Source: CAWUKT01 sp963923035 (GTDB lineage Bacteria > Bacteroidota > Bacteroidia > J057 > JADKCL01). Taken from it: 14,223 bases of DNA. Below, piece by piece: positions 9,220-14,223 of this stretch. The stretch is taken from NCBI GenBank assembly GCA_963923035.1, contig CAWUKT010000124.1, forward strand, positions 1-14,223. Direction: 5' to 3'. Below the pieces are notes generated by a model, which made no database searches, was not told where the DNA came from, and saw only the letters and a program-made list of their open reading frames with translations. Position numbers and translations under genes: made by a program. Every line of letters begins with the position of its first letter. Position 1 is the first letter of the stretch.

Positions 9220-9235
9220 GTTCCCAAACGGGAAC
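9220..9235. promoter_or_regulatory. Dyad just upstream of the coiled-coil gene
   Basis: GTTCCC-AAAC-GGGAAC, a 16-bp palindrome 18 bases before the ATG at 9202. It includes part of a GGAACAA motif (9231-9237) that recurs seven times at 10208-10458. A possible operator. Confidence 0.4.
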
Positions 9236-9252
9236 AAAGGTGTTAGAACTGA

Positions 9253-9269
9253 TTGTCCGACGTGGACAA
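9253..9269. promoter_or_regulatory. TTGTCC/GGACAA palindrome
   Basis: TTGTCC-GACGT-GGACAA, a perfect 6-bp dyad with a 5-base centre. The half-site GGACAA recurs in GGGGACAA at 9379-9386 and 9442-9449, linking this promoter-proximal site to the module copy at 9356-9683. Confidence 0.4.
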
Positions 9270-9355
9270 CCAGAAAAATTGTGATGGGCAGAATGTGGAG
9301 GAACGGGGCAAAGATATGGGCGTTCCGGGCACATTCGGAAATCGGCCTGCTTCCA

Positions 9356-9683
9356 GGGGGGTACAATCTTTTCCGAGGGGGGACAATTATTGGGAGTCGA
9401 AATGCCCTCCACACCGAAAAAGTCCATGCCAAAAATCAAGGGGGGACAAAAAAAGGGGTACAATCTTTTTCGAAAAAAATTCAATGGCTCCTTTCCTCCG
9501 GGTCTCCATCTGTCCGCCCTAATTGTACAGTTTCTACCGACTTTATACCCCCTGTATTTCCTCTGAATCCTGCCTGGGGCGCTGGAAACGAAGAATTACG
9601 ATTGTCACATTTGTTCGGGGGTACAAACACGGTAGAATCATTGGGCGTGCCCTCAGGGTAAATTTGGGCATGGAACAACTGAA
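9356..9683. repeat. Diverged duplicated module, copy 1 (GGGGTACAA/GGACAA type)
   Basis: 328 bp. Landmarks: head G6-TACAATCTTTTCC (9356), core TCCATGCCAAA (9423-9433), a second GGGGTACAATCTTTTTCG (9455-9472), TATACCCCC (about 9544), TTGTTCGGGGGTACAAAC (about 9612), and tail GTAAATTTGGGCATGGAA to ACTGAA (to 9683). GGGGTACAA occurs at 9358, 9455 and 9618, and GGGGACAA at 9379 and 9442. The same landmarks occur in the same order and nearly the same spacing at 10180-10504. Confidence 0.75.
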
Positions 9684-9819
9684 TTCACGCCGTGCATTTC
9701 CCCGAGTCCCCCAGCTCGTCGACTTGATTCTTCCTGACTTTGATCTTGAATCTGATGGGCAGAATCAGGCGGCTCTGACCGGGGCCAATTTCGATGTGAA
9801 TTTTCATTTTGCTCTCTGA
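9652..9819 (+). pseudogene. Possible decayed coding tail, copy 1
   Basis: This frame reads R-V-N-L-G-M-E-Q-L and later DLESDGQNQAALTGANFDV to F-A-L-stop (9817-9819). It resembles the frame ending at 9993 and the V-N-L-G-M-E-K-L frame at about 10478. In the paired repeat, 5 of 7 differences before the stop fall at third codon positions of this frame, suggesting it was once coding. There is no credible start or recognised domain. Confidence 0.25.
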
Positions 9820-9841
9820 CTCTGATCTGATCTTGACTTGT
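9741..9841. repeat. 101-bp direct repeat, copy 1
   Basis: Matches 9915-10015 without gaps and with 8 mismatches by eye (about 92% identity). The offset is 174 bases, a multiple of three. It begins TGATCTTGA and ends GATCTTGACTTGT. Confidence 0.9.
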
Positions 9842-9843
9842 AG

Positions 9844-9993
9844 GGGAAGGCTCTGAATCCTCTTGCCTCTGATCTTGATTCAGACAGGGAGTCCGAACTG
9901 GAAACCTCGTTCTTTGATCTTGATTCTGATGGGCAGAATCAAGGGGCTCTGACCGGGGCCAATTTCGATGTGAAGTTCCGGTTTGCTCTCTGA
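9844..9993 (+). pseudogene. Possible decayed coding tail, copy 2
   Basis: After a TAG at 9841-9843 the frame reads S-D-L-D-S-D-R-E-S, then DLDSDGQNQGALTGANFDV to F-A-L-stop. It parallels copy 1 with mostly conservative changes (E/D, A/G, N/K, H/R). No start and no known domain; offered only as a remnant. Confidence 0.25.
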
Positions 9994-10015
9994 CTCCGAT
10001 CTGATCTTGACTTGT
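9915..10015. repeat. 101-bp direct repeat, copy 2
   Basis: Second copy of 9741-9841. The octamer GATCTTGA appears at both ends of each copy and once more between them, at about 9869. Confidence 0.9.
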
Positions 10016-10184
10016 CAAAGGGGACTCAAAAGCCCGATTAGATTCCACTCTGATTCGGTTGAGGCGAGACCGTGCAATGTCAGGGGCGACTCTTTGATCA
10101 GAGTGCCCTCGGGTTGAGGTAGTACGCATAATGTTTGGATTTGCTCCAAAACTGGGGGATTTGCGGCAAAAGAAAAATCGGGGG

Positions 10185-10237
10185 GTGAGAATCTTTTCGG
10201 ACCGAAAGGAACAAAAGTGGAACAAAGATTCTCTCAC
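10185..10237. repeat. Nested hairpin in module copy 2
   Basis: GTGAGAATCTTT (10185-10196) can pair with AAAGATTCTCTCAC (10224-10237), apart from a 2-base bulge. Inside, TTCGG-A-CCGAA (10196-10206) forms a second small dyad, followed by two GGAACAA motifs. Confidence 0.55.
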
Positions 10238-10267
10238 TGCGAGAAAATCCATGCCAAAGAATTTTCG

Positions 10268-10375
10268 GGGGTGAGAAAATTCGTTGGATTTTCTTCTTGG
10301 TGGGTTTGATTCGTTTTGTGGGGAAACTGGACAGGAAGGCGAATTTTGTTCCGTTTGTTCCTGTTTTCTCACCCC
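10268..10375. repeat. Long-range 12-bp inverted repeat in module copy 2
   Basis: GGGGTGAGAAAA (10268-10279) is the exact complement of TTTTCTCACCCC (10364-10375), with 84 bases between. Two TTGTTCC motifs lie in the enclosed part. Confidence 0.6.
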
Positions 10376-10431
10376 TTGGAATACCGGAATCAGCCATTGG
10401 AGATCGTATTGGATGTTTCAATGGATTCAGA

Positions 10432-10448
10432 TTTGTTCCAGGAACAAA
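10432..10448. repeat. 17-bp palindrome TTTGTTCC-A-GGAACAAA
   Basis: Perfect 8-bp dyad around one central A, followed by another GGAACAA at 10452. It resembles a dimeric protein binding site. The corresponding place in copy 1 reads TTGTTCGGGGGTACAA. Confidence 0.55.
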
Positions 10449-10607
10449 ACAGGAACAATCCTGAGCCTTGGTTTAGGCGTAAACTTGGGTATGGAAAAAC
10501 TGAAAACCAGAAGCCATGCTTGCTCGATCTTCAAGGGATGGAAACTTGATTACTCCTGAACAGTGATAAGGCAAGAAGTAATGAATCTAGCATCTCGTTG
10601 AATGAGG

Positions 10608-10637
10608 ACAAAACTCTAAAGAGACTCGCAACTGCGA
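10608..10637 (-). terminator. Weak terminator candidate after the immunity gene
   Basis: On the minus strand, 25 bases beyond the immunity stop, TCGCA-GT-TGCGA (10637-10626) is followed by CTCT-TT-AGAG and then TTTTGT. The stems are short. Confidence 0.25.
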
Positions 10638-10661
10638 TTCGAATGAATATTCAGGCCCACT

Positions 10662-11096
10662 TCATCTGCATAAGTTAAAAGCCTCTCTCAATGCCTTTCC
10701 AATTGCAGCGGGATCGTCAGACTTGAGAAGAATAGCCTGATCTTCCAGCAGTTCCCCTCCTTTATCACGAGAAATCCAACGGCTGGATGGGAGAAACTCT
10801 ATCCCATTTTCATCCTTTAAAATCCCAACGCTCCTTGCTTCGCGACCGTAGGGGAGAAAAGTTTGGAACCCTGCTGCCTCGGCGGCACGTCCCGGCCCTT
10901 CCATTGACGACGGTTGAGGAACATCATACTTCGATTCTTCCAAGACTGACAGGACTTTCTTTCCTAGCTCAAAATCTGAAACTGATTCGGGGACCATCGA
11001 CAATTCTCCGATGAATACCCATAACCAATCTTCGGTTCTTCCCTCTGGCTCAAGGTAGATCTTTCCCTTATGTAGATCCGCGGACATTCGTTTCAT
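10662..11096 (-). CDS. CdiI-like immunity protein for the adjacent nuclease toxin
   Basis: 144 residues from the ATG at 11096 (MKRMSADLHKGKIYLEP). A start at 11087 (MSADL) is also possible; the longer open frame runs back through the toxin gene. It begins 8 bases after the toxin stop. It matches, from memory, a CdiI-type immunity family found with this nuclease class: an early G-K-I-Y-L-E-P, a middle A-A-G-F-Q-T-F-x-x-Y-G-R-E-A-R-S-V, and an ending DDPAAIGKALREAFNLC. No signal peptide, so it acts in the cytoplasm, as expected if the toxin cuts nucleic acid there. Its role would be to bind and block the nuclease domain, protecting the producer and its kin. The position directly after the toxin strongly supports this. 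Confidence 0.82.
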   Translation of the reverse strand: MKRMSADLHKGKIYLEPEGRTEDWLWVFIGELSMVPESVSDFELGKKVLSVLEESKYDVPQPSSMEGPGRAAEAAGFQTFLPYGREARSVGILKDENGIEFLPSSRWISRDKGGELLEDQAILLKSDDPAAIGKALREAFNLCR

Positions 11097-11104
11097 AACG
11101 ATTA

Positions 11105-12751
11105 CTAATCTAAGGTAGAAACAACTACTTCCACAGGATTGGGAAGTGATTTTCCGTAAGCGACAACACGGTCGATGACTGCAAGTTGCTCGGGACTTGC
11201 TCCAGGAGGAATAACCACATCGAGTCTTCTTCCCAGTACATCTCTGGATGTTATTCGAGGTGCAGAGCCCCATTTTTTGCACCCCTTGAATTGAGATACT
11301 TTCCTCGCGTAGGCCCTCAAAACTGAATTCAATTTTGTTGGAGATTGATAAGTCTCAGAGAGCAAATCCACCGACTTCACCGATGCAGCCACCCCACGTC
11401 TGAAATAATCAATCGTCGGATAATTCGAAGGAAGATTGATCGGAAACCTCCTCTCCAAAACCCGTCCCCGCTCAAAGGGCGGCAAATCCCAGACGCCCCG
11501 GCTCTTCCCACCATTGGCGATTCGGAGCAACTTGCGCAGTAGCTCCGCGAATTTCTCTCCAAATGCTTTGGCTTTCTTCGATCCTGAGCGGATAAGCGCA
11601 TAGGCCATTTCCATGACCTTAAGAATCATCCCCCTTGCGGCCCGGAAAGCGGTAGCGCCCACTTTGGCAAAGGCTGTCATAGCCATTTTGAGCCCCTTTA
11701 AGCCGGTTAGGGCTCCTTTTATAGCCGTCCCAATTCCTTGGGTCCCCACAGTGAGTGCGATTTCAGGAATCAGATACCCCATGATCTTACCTGAGCTAAA
11801 GCCCTGACCAAAGGGTGAACTGCCAAGGTGTCCGAGCAACTGACTGAATGCTCCGGCGCCCATTTGCTCTCCCAGACTGGCGGCAGTACCCTGCATAGCT
11901 GCGAAGACTTCCGAGAGCTTGATCCCCTTGATGAATTCGACGAGTTCGGGGATAACTTGAGCGATGGCGCTGGCCAACTCAGGAATGTCCTCGGTGTAGG
12001 TATCCTTGGAAAAGGCCATTTTGCCTACGGCTCCGACAAACTTCCCTATCATCTGGACAGCCTCGCCGATGTCGCCGAACCAGTTGCCTACTCCGGTGAT
12101 GACACCTTCGATCAACCCAATATTGAATTCAGGGTCGATGACGGCGGTCAGGTAGCTTTTCAGGACCTGTTGCAGCACCTCCGGGGGAGAGTTTTGCGCC
12201 TGATCAAGGGCACCGACCACGAAGCTGACCGCGAAGTTCGCCAGTACCGGACCTGCCGGGCCAATAACAGCGGTCAGCACCGGATTGCTTTCCATCCCTG
12301 TTACCATTGTATCGCGTCCGCTTTGCAGGTGGCCTTTGATGACCTCCATCACTGCCTGAGCATTGGCGGGGTCCCATTCTTCTGCCAACGCCTGGAGATG
12401 TTCCCGTACCGAACCAACCACGGCGTTGTCGTAGGTGATGAATTCATACACCCATCTTGCCCAGCTGTCGCCGTGACGTTCATCTCGGGGCAGGTATTTT
12501 ACATACCGGTAGGCCCAATCAGTTGCCGGGATCCAAATGGTGACGCCTTCAGAAAGGGAATAAATTTGCTCCCCTGAACTGGCAATCCCGACTTCCTTCC
12601 CGTAGTGTTCGGTATTATAGGCCCAGATGGCCTTTGCATAATCGAGGGTATTGACTTGGAATTCTGCCCGACCATCATCTCCGTTAAAGTATTTCCCGGC
12701 AATTCCCTGGGCGGTCTCTCCTGATTGAATCAGGTGAACGGTAAAGCCCAT
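11105..12751 (-). CDS. LysM-headed polymorphic toxin with CdiA-CT-type tRNase/PD-(D/E)XK nuclease domain
   Basis: 548 residues from the ATG at 12751, with GGAG about 9 bases upstream. Residues 1-60 include a LysM-like segment, TVHLIQSGETAQGIAGKYF; such domains bind peptidoglycan or serve as assembly modules. Residues about 90-330 are mostly helical with hydrophobic patches (for example A-V-I-G-P-A-G-P-V-L-A-N-F-A-V-S-F-V-V). A Gly/Ala-rich hydrophobic stretch lies near 335-375. Residues about 427-548 resemble the tRNA-cleaving toxin domain of CdiA-type effectors. The likely PD-(D/E)XK catalytic set is E433 in G-R-V-L-E, D448 in P-T-I-D-Y-F, and S-V-K at 457-459, then T-Y-Q, K-V-S-Q-F and V-V-I-P-P-G. 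The immunity gene follows directly. The family call is from memory of conserved motifs; the delivery route is not shown by the sequence. Confidence 0.83.
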   Translation of the reverse strand: MGFTVHLIQSGETAQGIAGKYFNGDDGRAEFQVNTLDYAKAIWAYNTEHYGKEVGIASSGEQIYSLSEGVTIWIPATDWAYRYVKYLPRDERHGDSWARWVYEFITYDNAVVGSVREHLQALAEEWDPANAQAVMEVIKGHLQSGRDTMVTGMESNPVLTAVIGPAGPVLANFAVSFVVGALDQAQNSPPEVLQQVLKSYLTAVIDPEFNIGLIEGVITGVGNWFGDIGEAVQMIGKFVGAVGKMAFSKDTYTEDIPELASAIAQVIPELVEFIKGIKLSEVFAAMQGTAASLGEQMGAGAFSQLLGHLGSSPFGQGFSSGKIMGYLIPEIALTVGTQGIGTAIKGALTGLKGLKMAMTAFAKVGATAFRAARGMILKVMEMAYALIRSGSKKAKAFGEKFAELLRKLLRIANGGKSRGVWDLPPFERGRVLERRFPINLPSNYPTIDYFRRGVAASVKSVDLLSETYQSPTKLNSVLRAYARKVSQFKGCKKWGSAPRITSRDVLGRRLDVVIPPGASPEQLAVIDRVVAYGKSLPNPVEVVVSTLD

Positions 12752-12813
12752 CGTACCCGCTCCATTAACGAAACAAGGTGTTTCGCAACGTAGCCCTCCT
12801 CACCTTCAAGGGT
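12730..12813 (-). pseudogene. Continuation of the SH3b domain beyond the TGA
   Basis: In the same frame as the SH3b gene: T-L-E-G-E-E-G-Y-V-A-K-H-L-V-S, then L-M-E-R-V-R-W-A-L-P-F-T and a second TGA at 12730-12732. G-x-E-G-Y-V followed by x-x-L-V is the closing strand of SH3b domains, so this is evidently the missing end of the domain. It has no start suitable for separate translation of the domain end. Confidence 0.65.
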
Positions 12814-13200
12814 TCAGACCTTGTACCAGGTTGCATTTTGGGCCTGAATGAAAAATTGGGTCTGGTAAGGAATGCGGGTGATGATGGAGGTTTCATCCGT
12901 TGCATCGGGGGTGTCGCGCAGGTAAACGCCCCCGGAATCCTCCTTTTCTTGCCCCTTGGTGGGTGCATCCCTTGCCACTCCAAGGGCTTCGAGAGGGGCA
13001 AATCCCTCCGGCTGGGAGTCCTGCTCTCCCTCCTGCAGTTGCAGGGGAATAGGATCATTGAGGCTACCACCTCCACCGGGTGGATCAACGGGAGAGGCCA
13101 ACAGTTGCAAAGGCGGTGGGGGCTTACTCCGTAGCCCATCGGACTCTAAAGTCTGGTTCTCACCATCCGCATGGGAATGGTGATGCTCATGGGTTGACAT
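12814..13200 (-). CDS. Proline-rich leader protein with SH3b domain, cut short by an in-frame TGA
   Basis: 128 residues from the ATG at 13200 (MSTHEHHHSHADGENQ, His-rich). Residues about 25-45 are Pro-rich (K-P-P-P-P-L-Q-L-L-A-S-P), a phrase I associate with DUF4157-type proteins linked to extracellular contractile injection systems; the DUF4157 zinc motif HExxH is absent. Residues about 90-128 are the first part of a bacterial SH3 domain (V-Y-L-R-D-T-P to N-A-T-W-Y-K-V). It then stops at a TGA (12814-12816), although the same frame continues with G-E-E-G-Y-V-A-K-H-L-V-S, the normal end of such a domain. With the TGA read through, the gene would end at 12730 and overlap the toxin start by 22 bases, as expected for translational coupling. 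It may be a pseudogene, a readthrough gene or a sequencing error. Confidence 0.7.
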   Translation of the reverse strand: MSTHEHHHSHADGENQTLESDGLRSKPPPPLQLLASPVDPPGGGGSLNDPIPLQLQEGEQDSQPEGFAPLEALGVARDAPTKGQEKEDSGGVYLRDTPDATDETSIITRIPYQTQFFIQAQNATWYKV

Positions 13201-13265
13201 GAATGCTATGCTTTAACGGGTCAAAAATGCTGGCTGTTCCCCTCAATCGGAATTGCCAATTATCT

Positions 13266-13296
13266 GAAATATAGCTTTAATAAATAGGCTATCCAA
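13266..13296 (-). promoter_or_regulatory. Candidate Bacteroidota promoter for the toxin operon
   Basis: On the minus strand, TTG (13296-13294), 20 bases, then TATATTTC (13273-13266). This is one mismatch from the Bacteroidota pattern TTG-N19-TAnnTTTG. It lies in an AT-rich gap about 65 bases before the SH3b ATG, the only sizeable gap among these minus-strand genes. Confidence 0.35.
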
Positions 13297-13320
13297 AACA
13301 ATACGGGCTGGATTCTTGAT

Positions 13321-13788
13321 TCATCGGACAAGCTCAAAACCATTTTTTCCAACCCGGTAAATCAGCGTATCCACCCACTCGTTTTCGGTCCGTCCGGGGG
13401 GCAACGGGCCTTCTTCTATCATTCCACCGGATTCGAAAAGGAGCAAGTCTTCCCCCATTTCCACCCAAAGTTCATTGGGAGGAGAAATCTCTGCTACTTT
13501 GAGGGTGTCGATCACCTCTCCACTTGATCCCACCACATAGGCTACACCATCTATCCAGTCGATTTCGCGGAAGATGAACCCAAACAGGATCGACCGCTCC
13601 CCATGCTCGACTTTGCCGTATGGGGTCAGGTACTTTCGAAATTCAGTCGTTTTGCCCTTGACCTGTTCGTAGTCCCCGGTCTCCATCTTAAGTGTGGTTT
13701 GGGAGGGAAATTCGGAGAAGGGGGCTCCGTTGTCGCAGCCCGTAAAGAAGGAAAAAGCGATTGCGAGAATATAAAGCTGGTATTTCAT
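13321..13788 (-). CDS. Small lipoprotein, possible immunity protein for the upstream peptidase
   Basis: 155 residues from the ATG at 13788. A lipoprotein signal peptide is clear: M-K-Y-Q-L, a hydrophobic run, then F-F-T-G-C with the lipidated Cys at residue 18. The mature part is beta-rich (Y-V-V-G-S-S-G-E-V-I-D-T-L; W-V-D-T-L-I-Y-R-V-G). I do not recognise the family. The start overlaps the upstream peptidase stop as ATGA (13785-13788), so translation is probably coupled. Lipoproteins encoded directly after secreted hydrolases often serve as immunity proteins in the periplasm; that role here is inference from position only. A 120-base gap with a promoter candidate separates it from the SH3b gene. 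Confidence 0.75.
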   Translation of the reverse strand: MKYQLYILAIAFSFFTGCDNGAPFSEFPSQTTLKMETGDYEQVKGKTTEFRKYLTPYGKVEHGERSILFGFIFREIDWIDGVAYVVGSSGEVIDTLKVAEISPPNELWVEMGEDLLLFESGGMIEEGPLPPGRTENEWVDTLIYRVGKNGFELVR

Positions 13789-14201
13789 TTTGTGGTCCTG
13801 ATTTCGCCGAGAGAATAATTGTGGGATTTGTAGGGGTTCCCGGTGAACTGACCGCTGTCCCCCTGAATCAAGAGATTTGCCGTGGAGGTGCCGCTTGCCA
13901 CACTGTACCTCGCCGGGTCAAAGAACCTGTACGCCGCCCGTCCGTCGCTGGTGGTGGTTTTTCCGACCATTACAACAAAGTGATCGGTCGGAGAAACAGA
14001 GCCATCCGGTTTGGTATTGGTCCAATCGAAATTTTTGGTGTCTTTGTTCACTCCAACAATTACAGGAATACCCTTCATCAGGCTTTTGTCGAGCTTGGAT
14101 AAAGAATATGCAAAATTCTCCGTTCGCCCACCAATTGATTTATTCCACGCCGCCGTTCCTTTCTCTCCACTAGTGTGTCGCCCCCTAAAATAGGCAACTA
14201 T
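13785..14201 (-). CDS. C-terminal part of a papain/C39-like cysteine peptidase domain (partial)
   Basis: The frame reads G-R-H-T-S-G-E-K-G-T-A-A-W-N, then L-D-K-S-L-M-K-G-I-P-V-I-V-G-V, S-P-T-D-H-F-V-V-M-V-G-K and Y-R-F-F-D-P. The order G-x-P-V-I-V, then D-H-F-V-V-(x)-G, then (Y/F)-x-F-x-D-P is typical of papain-fold C39-like peptidases, with the His as a catalytic residue. The catalytic Cys should lie further N-terminal and is not visible. The first ATG in frame (14078) is inside the domain, and coding character continues upstream to a TGA at 14202-14204. Beyond that TGA the frame still looks open (F-W-K-A-T-R) to the window edge. It may be the end of a larger effector or a broken gene. The lipoprotein gene overlaps its stop. 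Confidence 0.55.
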   Translation of the reverse strand: MVAYFRGRHTSGEKGTAAWNKSIGGRTENFAYSLSKLDKSLMKGIPVIVGVNKDTKNFDWTNTKPDGSVSPTDHFVVMVGKTTTSDGRAAYRFFDPARYSVASGTSTANLLIQGDSGQFTGNPYKSHNYSLGEIRTTK

Positions 14202-14204
14202 TCA
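14202..14204 (-). other. In-frame TGA inside or at the edge of the peptidase domain
   Basis: The minus-strand frame reads F-W-K-A-T-R, TGA, I-V-A-Y-F-R-G-R. No ATG, GTG or TTG lies between this TGA and the ATG at 14078, although the domain clearly begins upstream of 14078. The gene is therefore interrupted here, frameshifted nearby, or read through. Confidence 0.5.
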
Positions 14205-14223
14205 ACGAGTGGCTTTCCAGAAT

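Larger units (their letters stand above)
10180..10504. repeat. Diverged duplicated module, copy 2 (GGGGTGAGAA/GGAACAA type)
   Basis: 325 bp. Landmarks parallel copy 1: head G6-TGAGAATCTTTTCGG (10180), core TCCATGCCAAA (10248-10258), second GGGGTGAGAAAATTCG (10268), TTTTCTCACCCC (10364), TTTGTTCCAGGAACAAA (10432), and tail GTAAACTTGGGTATGGAA to ACTGAA (to 10504). Head-to-core distance is 68 bases, against 67 in copy 1. GGAACAA or its complement occurs at 10208, 10219, 10346, 10355, 10433, 10441 and 10452. Confidence 0.75.
9203..10661. other. 1.46-kb repeat-rich region without an intact gene
   Basis: Between the coiled-coil start and the immunity-gene stop I find no frame with a credible domain, signal peptide or start. 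The region holds two operator-like dyads (9220-9269), two diverged module copies (9356-9683 and 10180-10504), two 101-bp repeats (9741-9841 and 9915-10015), nested inverted repeats (10185-10448) and apparent plus-strand coding remnants (9652-9993). The 240-residue open frame at 9653-10372 on the minus strand is probably spurious, because the repeats do not vary like codons on that strand. Confidence 0.6.

Noticed and set aside
8909..9661. 250-residue open frame on the plus strand
   Set aside because: Overlaps the coiled-coil gene antisense and runs into the repeat module; composition is not protein-like.
9653..10372. 239-residue minus-strand frame containing both 101-bp repeats
   Set aside because: Low-complexity, with no domain or signal. 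The differences between the repeats fit codons on the plus strand better than on the minus strand.
9356..10504. CRISPR array
   Set aside because: The short motifs are unevenly spaced, occur in both orientations and are under 15 bp. There are no regular spacers and no cas genes.
11828..12577. 249-residue open frame on the plus strand
   Set aside because: Antisense to the LysM toxin gene, with no recognisable domain, while the minus-strand reading has clear LysM and nuclease motifs.
12814..13200. DUF4157 metallopeptidase-like protein
   Set aside because: The proline-rich phrase resembles those proteins, but no HExxH motif is present, so only a resemblance of the leader is claimed.
12730..14204. 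Genome-wide recoding of TGA as a sense codon
   Set aside because: TGA is the natural stop of the OmpA-family, coiled-coil, immunity and lipoprotein genes in this window, so the two internal TGAs need a local explanation.

Overview
The window looks like a chromosomal segment of a Bacteroidota bacterium with fairly high GC content. The main evidence is a three-gene plus-strand locus typical of that phylum. It has a giant Ig-repeat adhesin ending in a gliding-motility/type IX secretion 'type B' C-terminal domain, then a PorP/SprF-like outer-membrane protein, then a TPR/beta-propeller/OmpA protein. A Saprospiria-like host is a guess from the style of the locus. No rRNA, tRNA, CRISPR array or insertion sequence was seen.

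Layout. (1) 2-7702, plus strand: adhesin (5' end outside the window), SprF-like protein and OmpA-family protein, with gaps of about 10 bases, so probably one operon for export and surface anchoring of the adhesin. (2) 7721-9202, minus strand: a small excisionase/MerR-type helix-turn-helix protein and a highly charged coiled-coil protein of unknown function. The second has a strong hairpin at its 3' end and two dyads upstream of its start. (3) 9203-10661: about 1.46 kb without a convincing intact gene but full of structure. It holds two diverged copies of a module of about 325 bp, a nearly identical pair of 101-bp repeats between them, and many short inverted motifs. (4) 10662-14223, minus strand: a polymorphic-toxin region. 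In transcription order it has the C-terminal part of a papain/C39-like peptidase domain (cut by the window edge), a lipoprotein overlapping it by ATGA, an SH3b-domain leader protein interrupted by an in-frame TGA, a LysM-containing protein with a CdiA-CT-type nuclease toxin domain at its C-terminus, and a matching CdiI-like immunity protein.

How the parts may work together. In region 1 the adhesin would be exported by the type IX system through its C-terminal domain, with the SprF-like barrel and the OmpA/TPR protein as outer-membrane and periplasmic partners. In region 4 the toxin and immunity genes form a classic pair. The proline-rich SH3b leader and the LysM head recall cargo of extracellular contractile injection systems, but no injection machinery lies in the window, so the delivery route is inference. 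The least explained part is region 3. Its two module copies keep the same layout, but the short motif inside each has changed in step (GGGGTACAA/GGACAA in one, GGGGTGAGAA/GGAACAA in the other).
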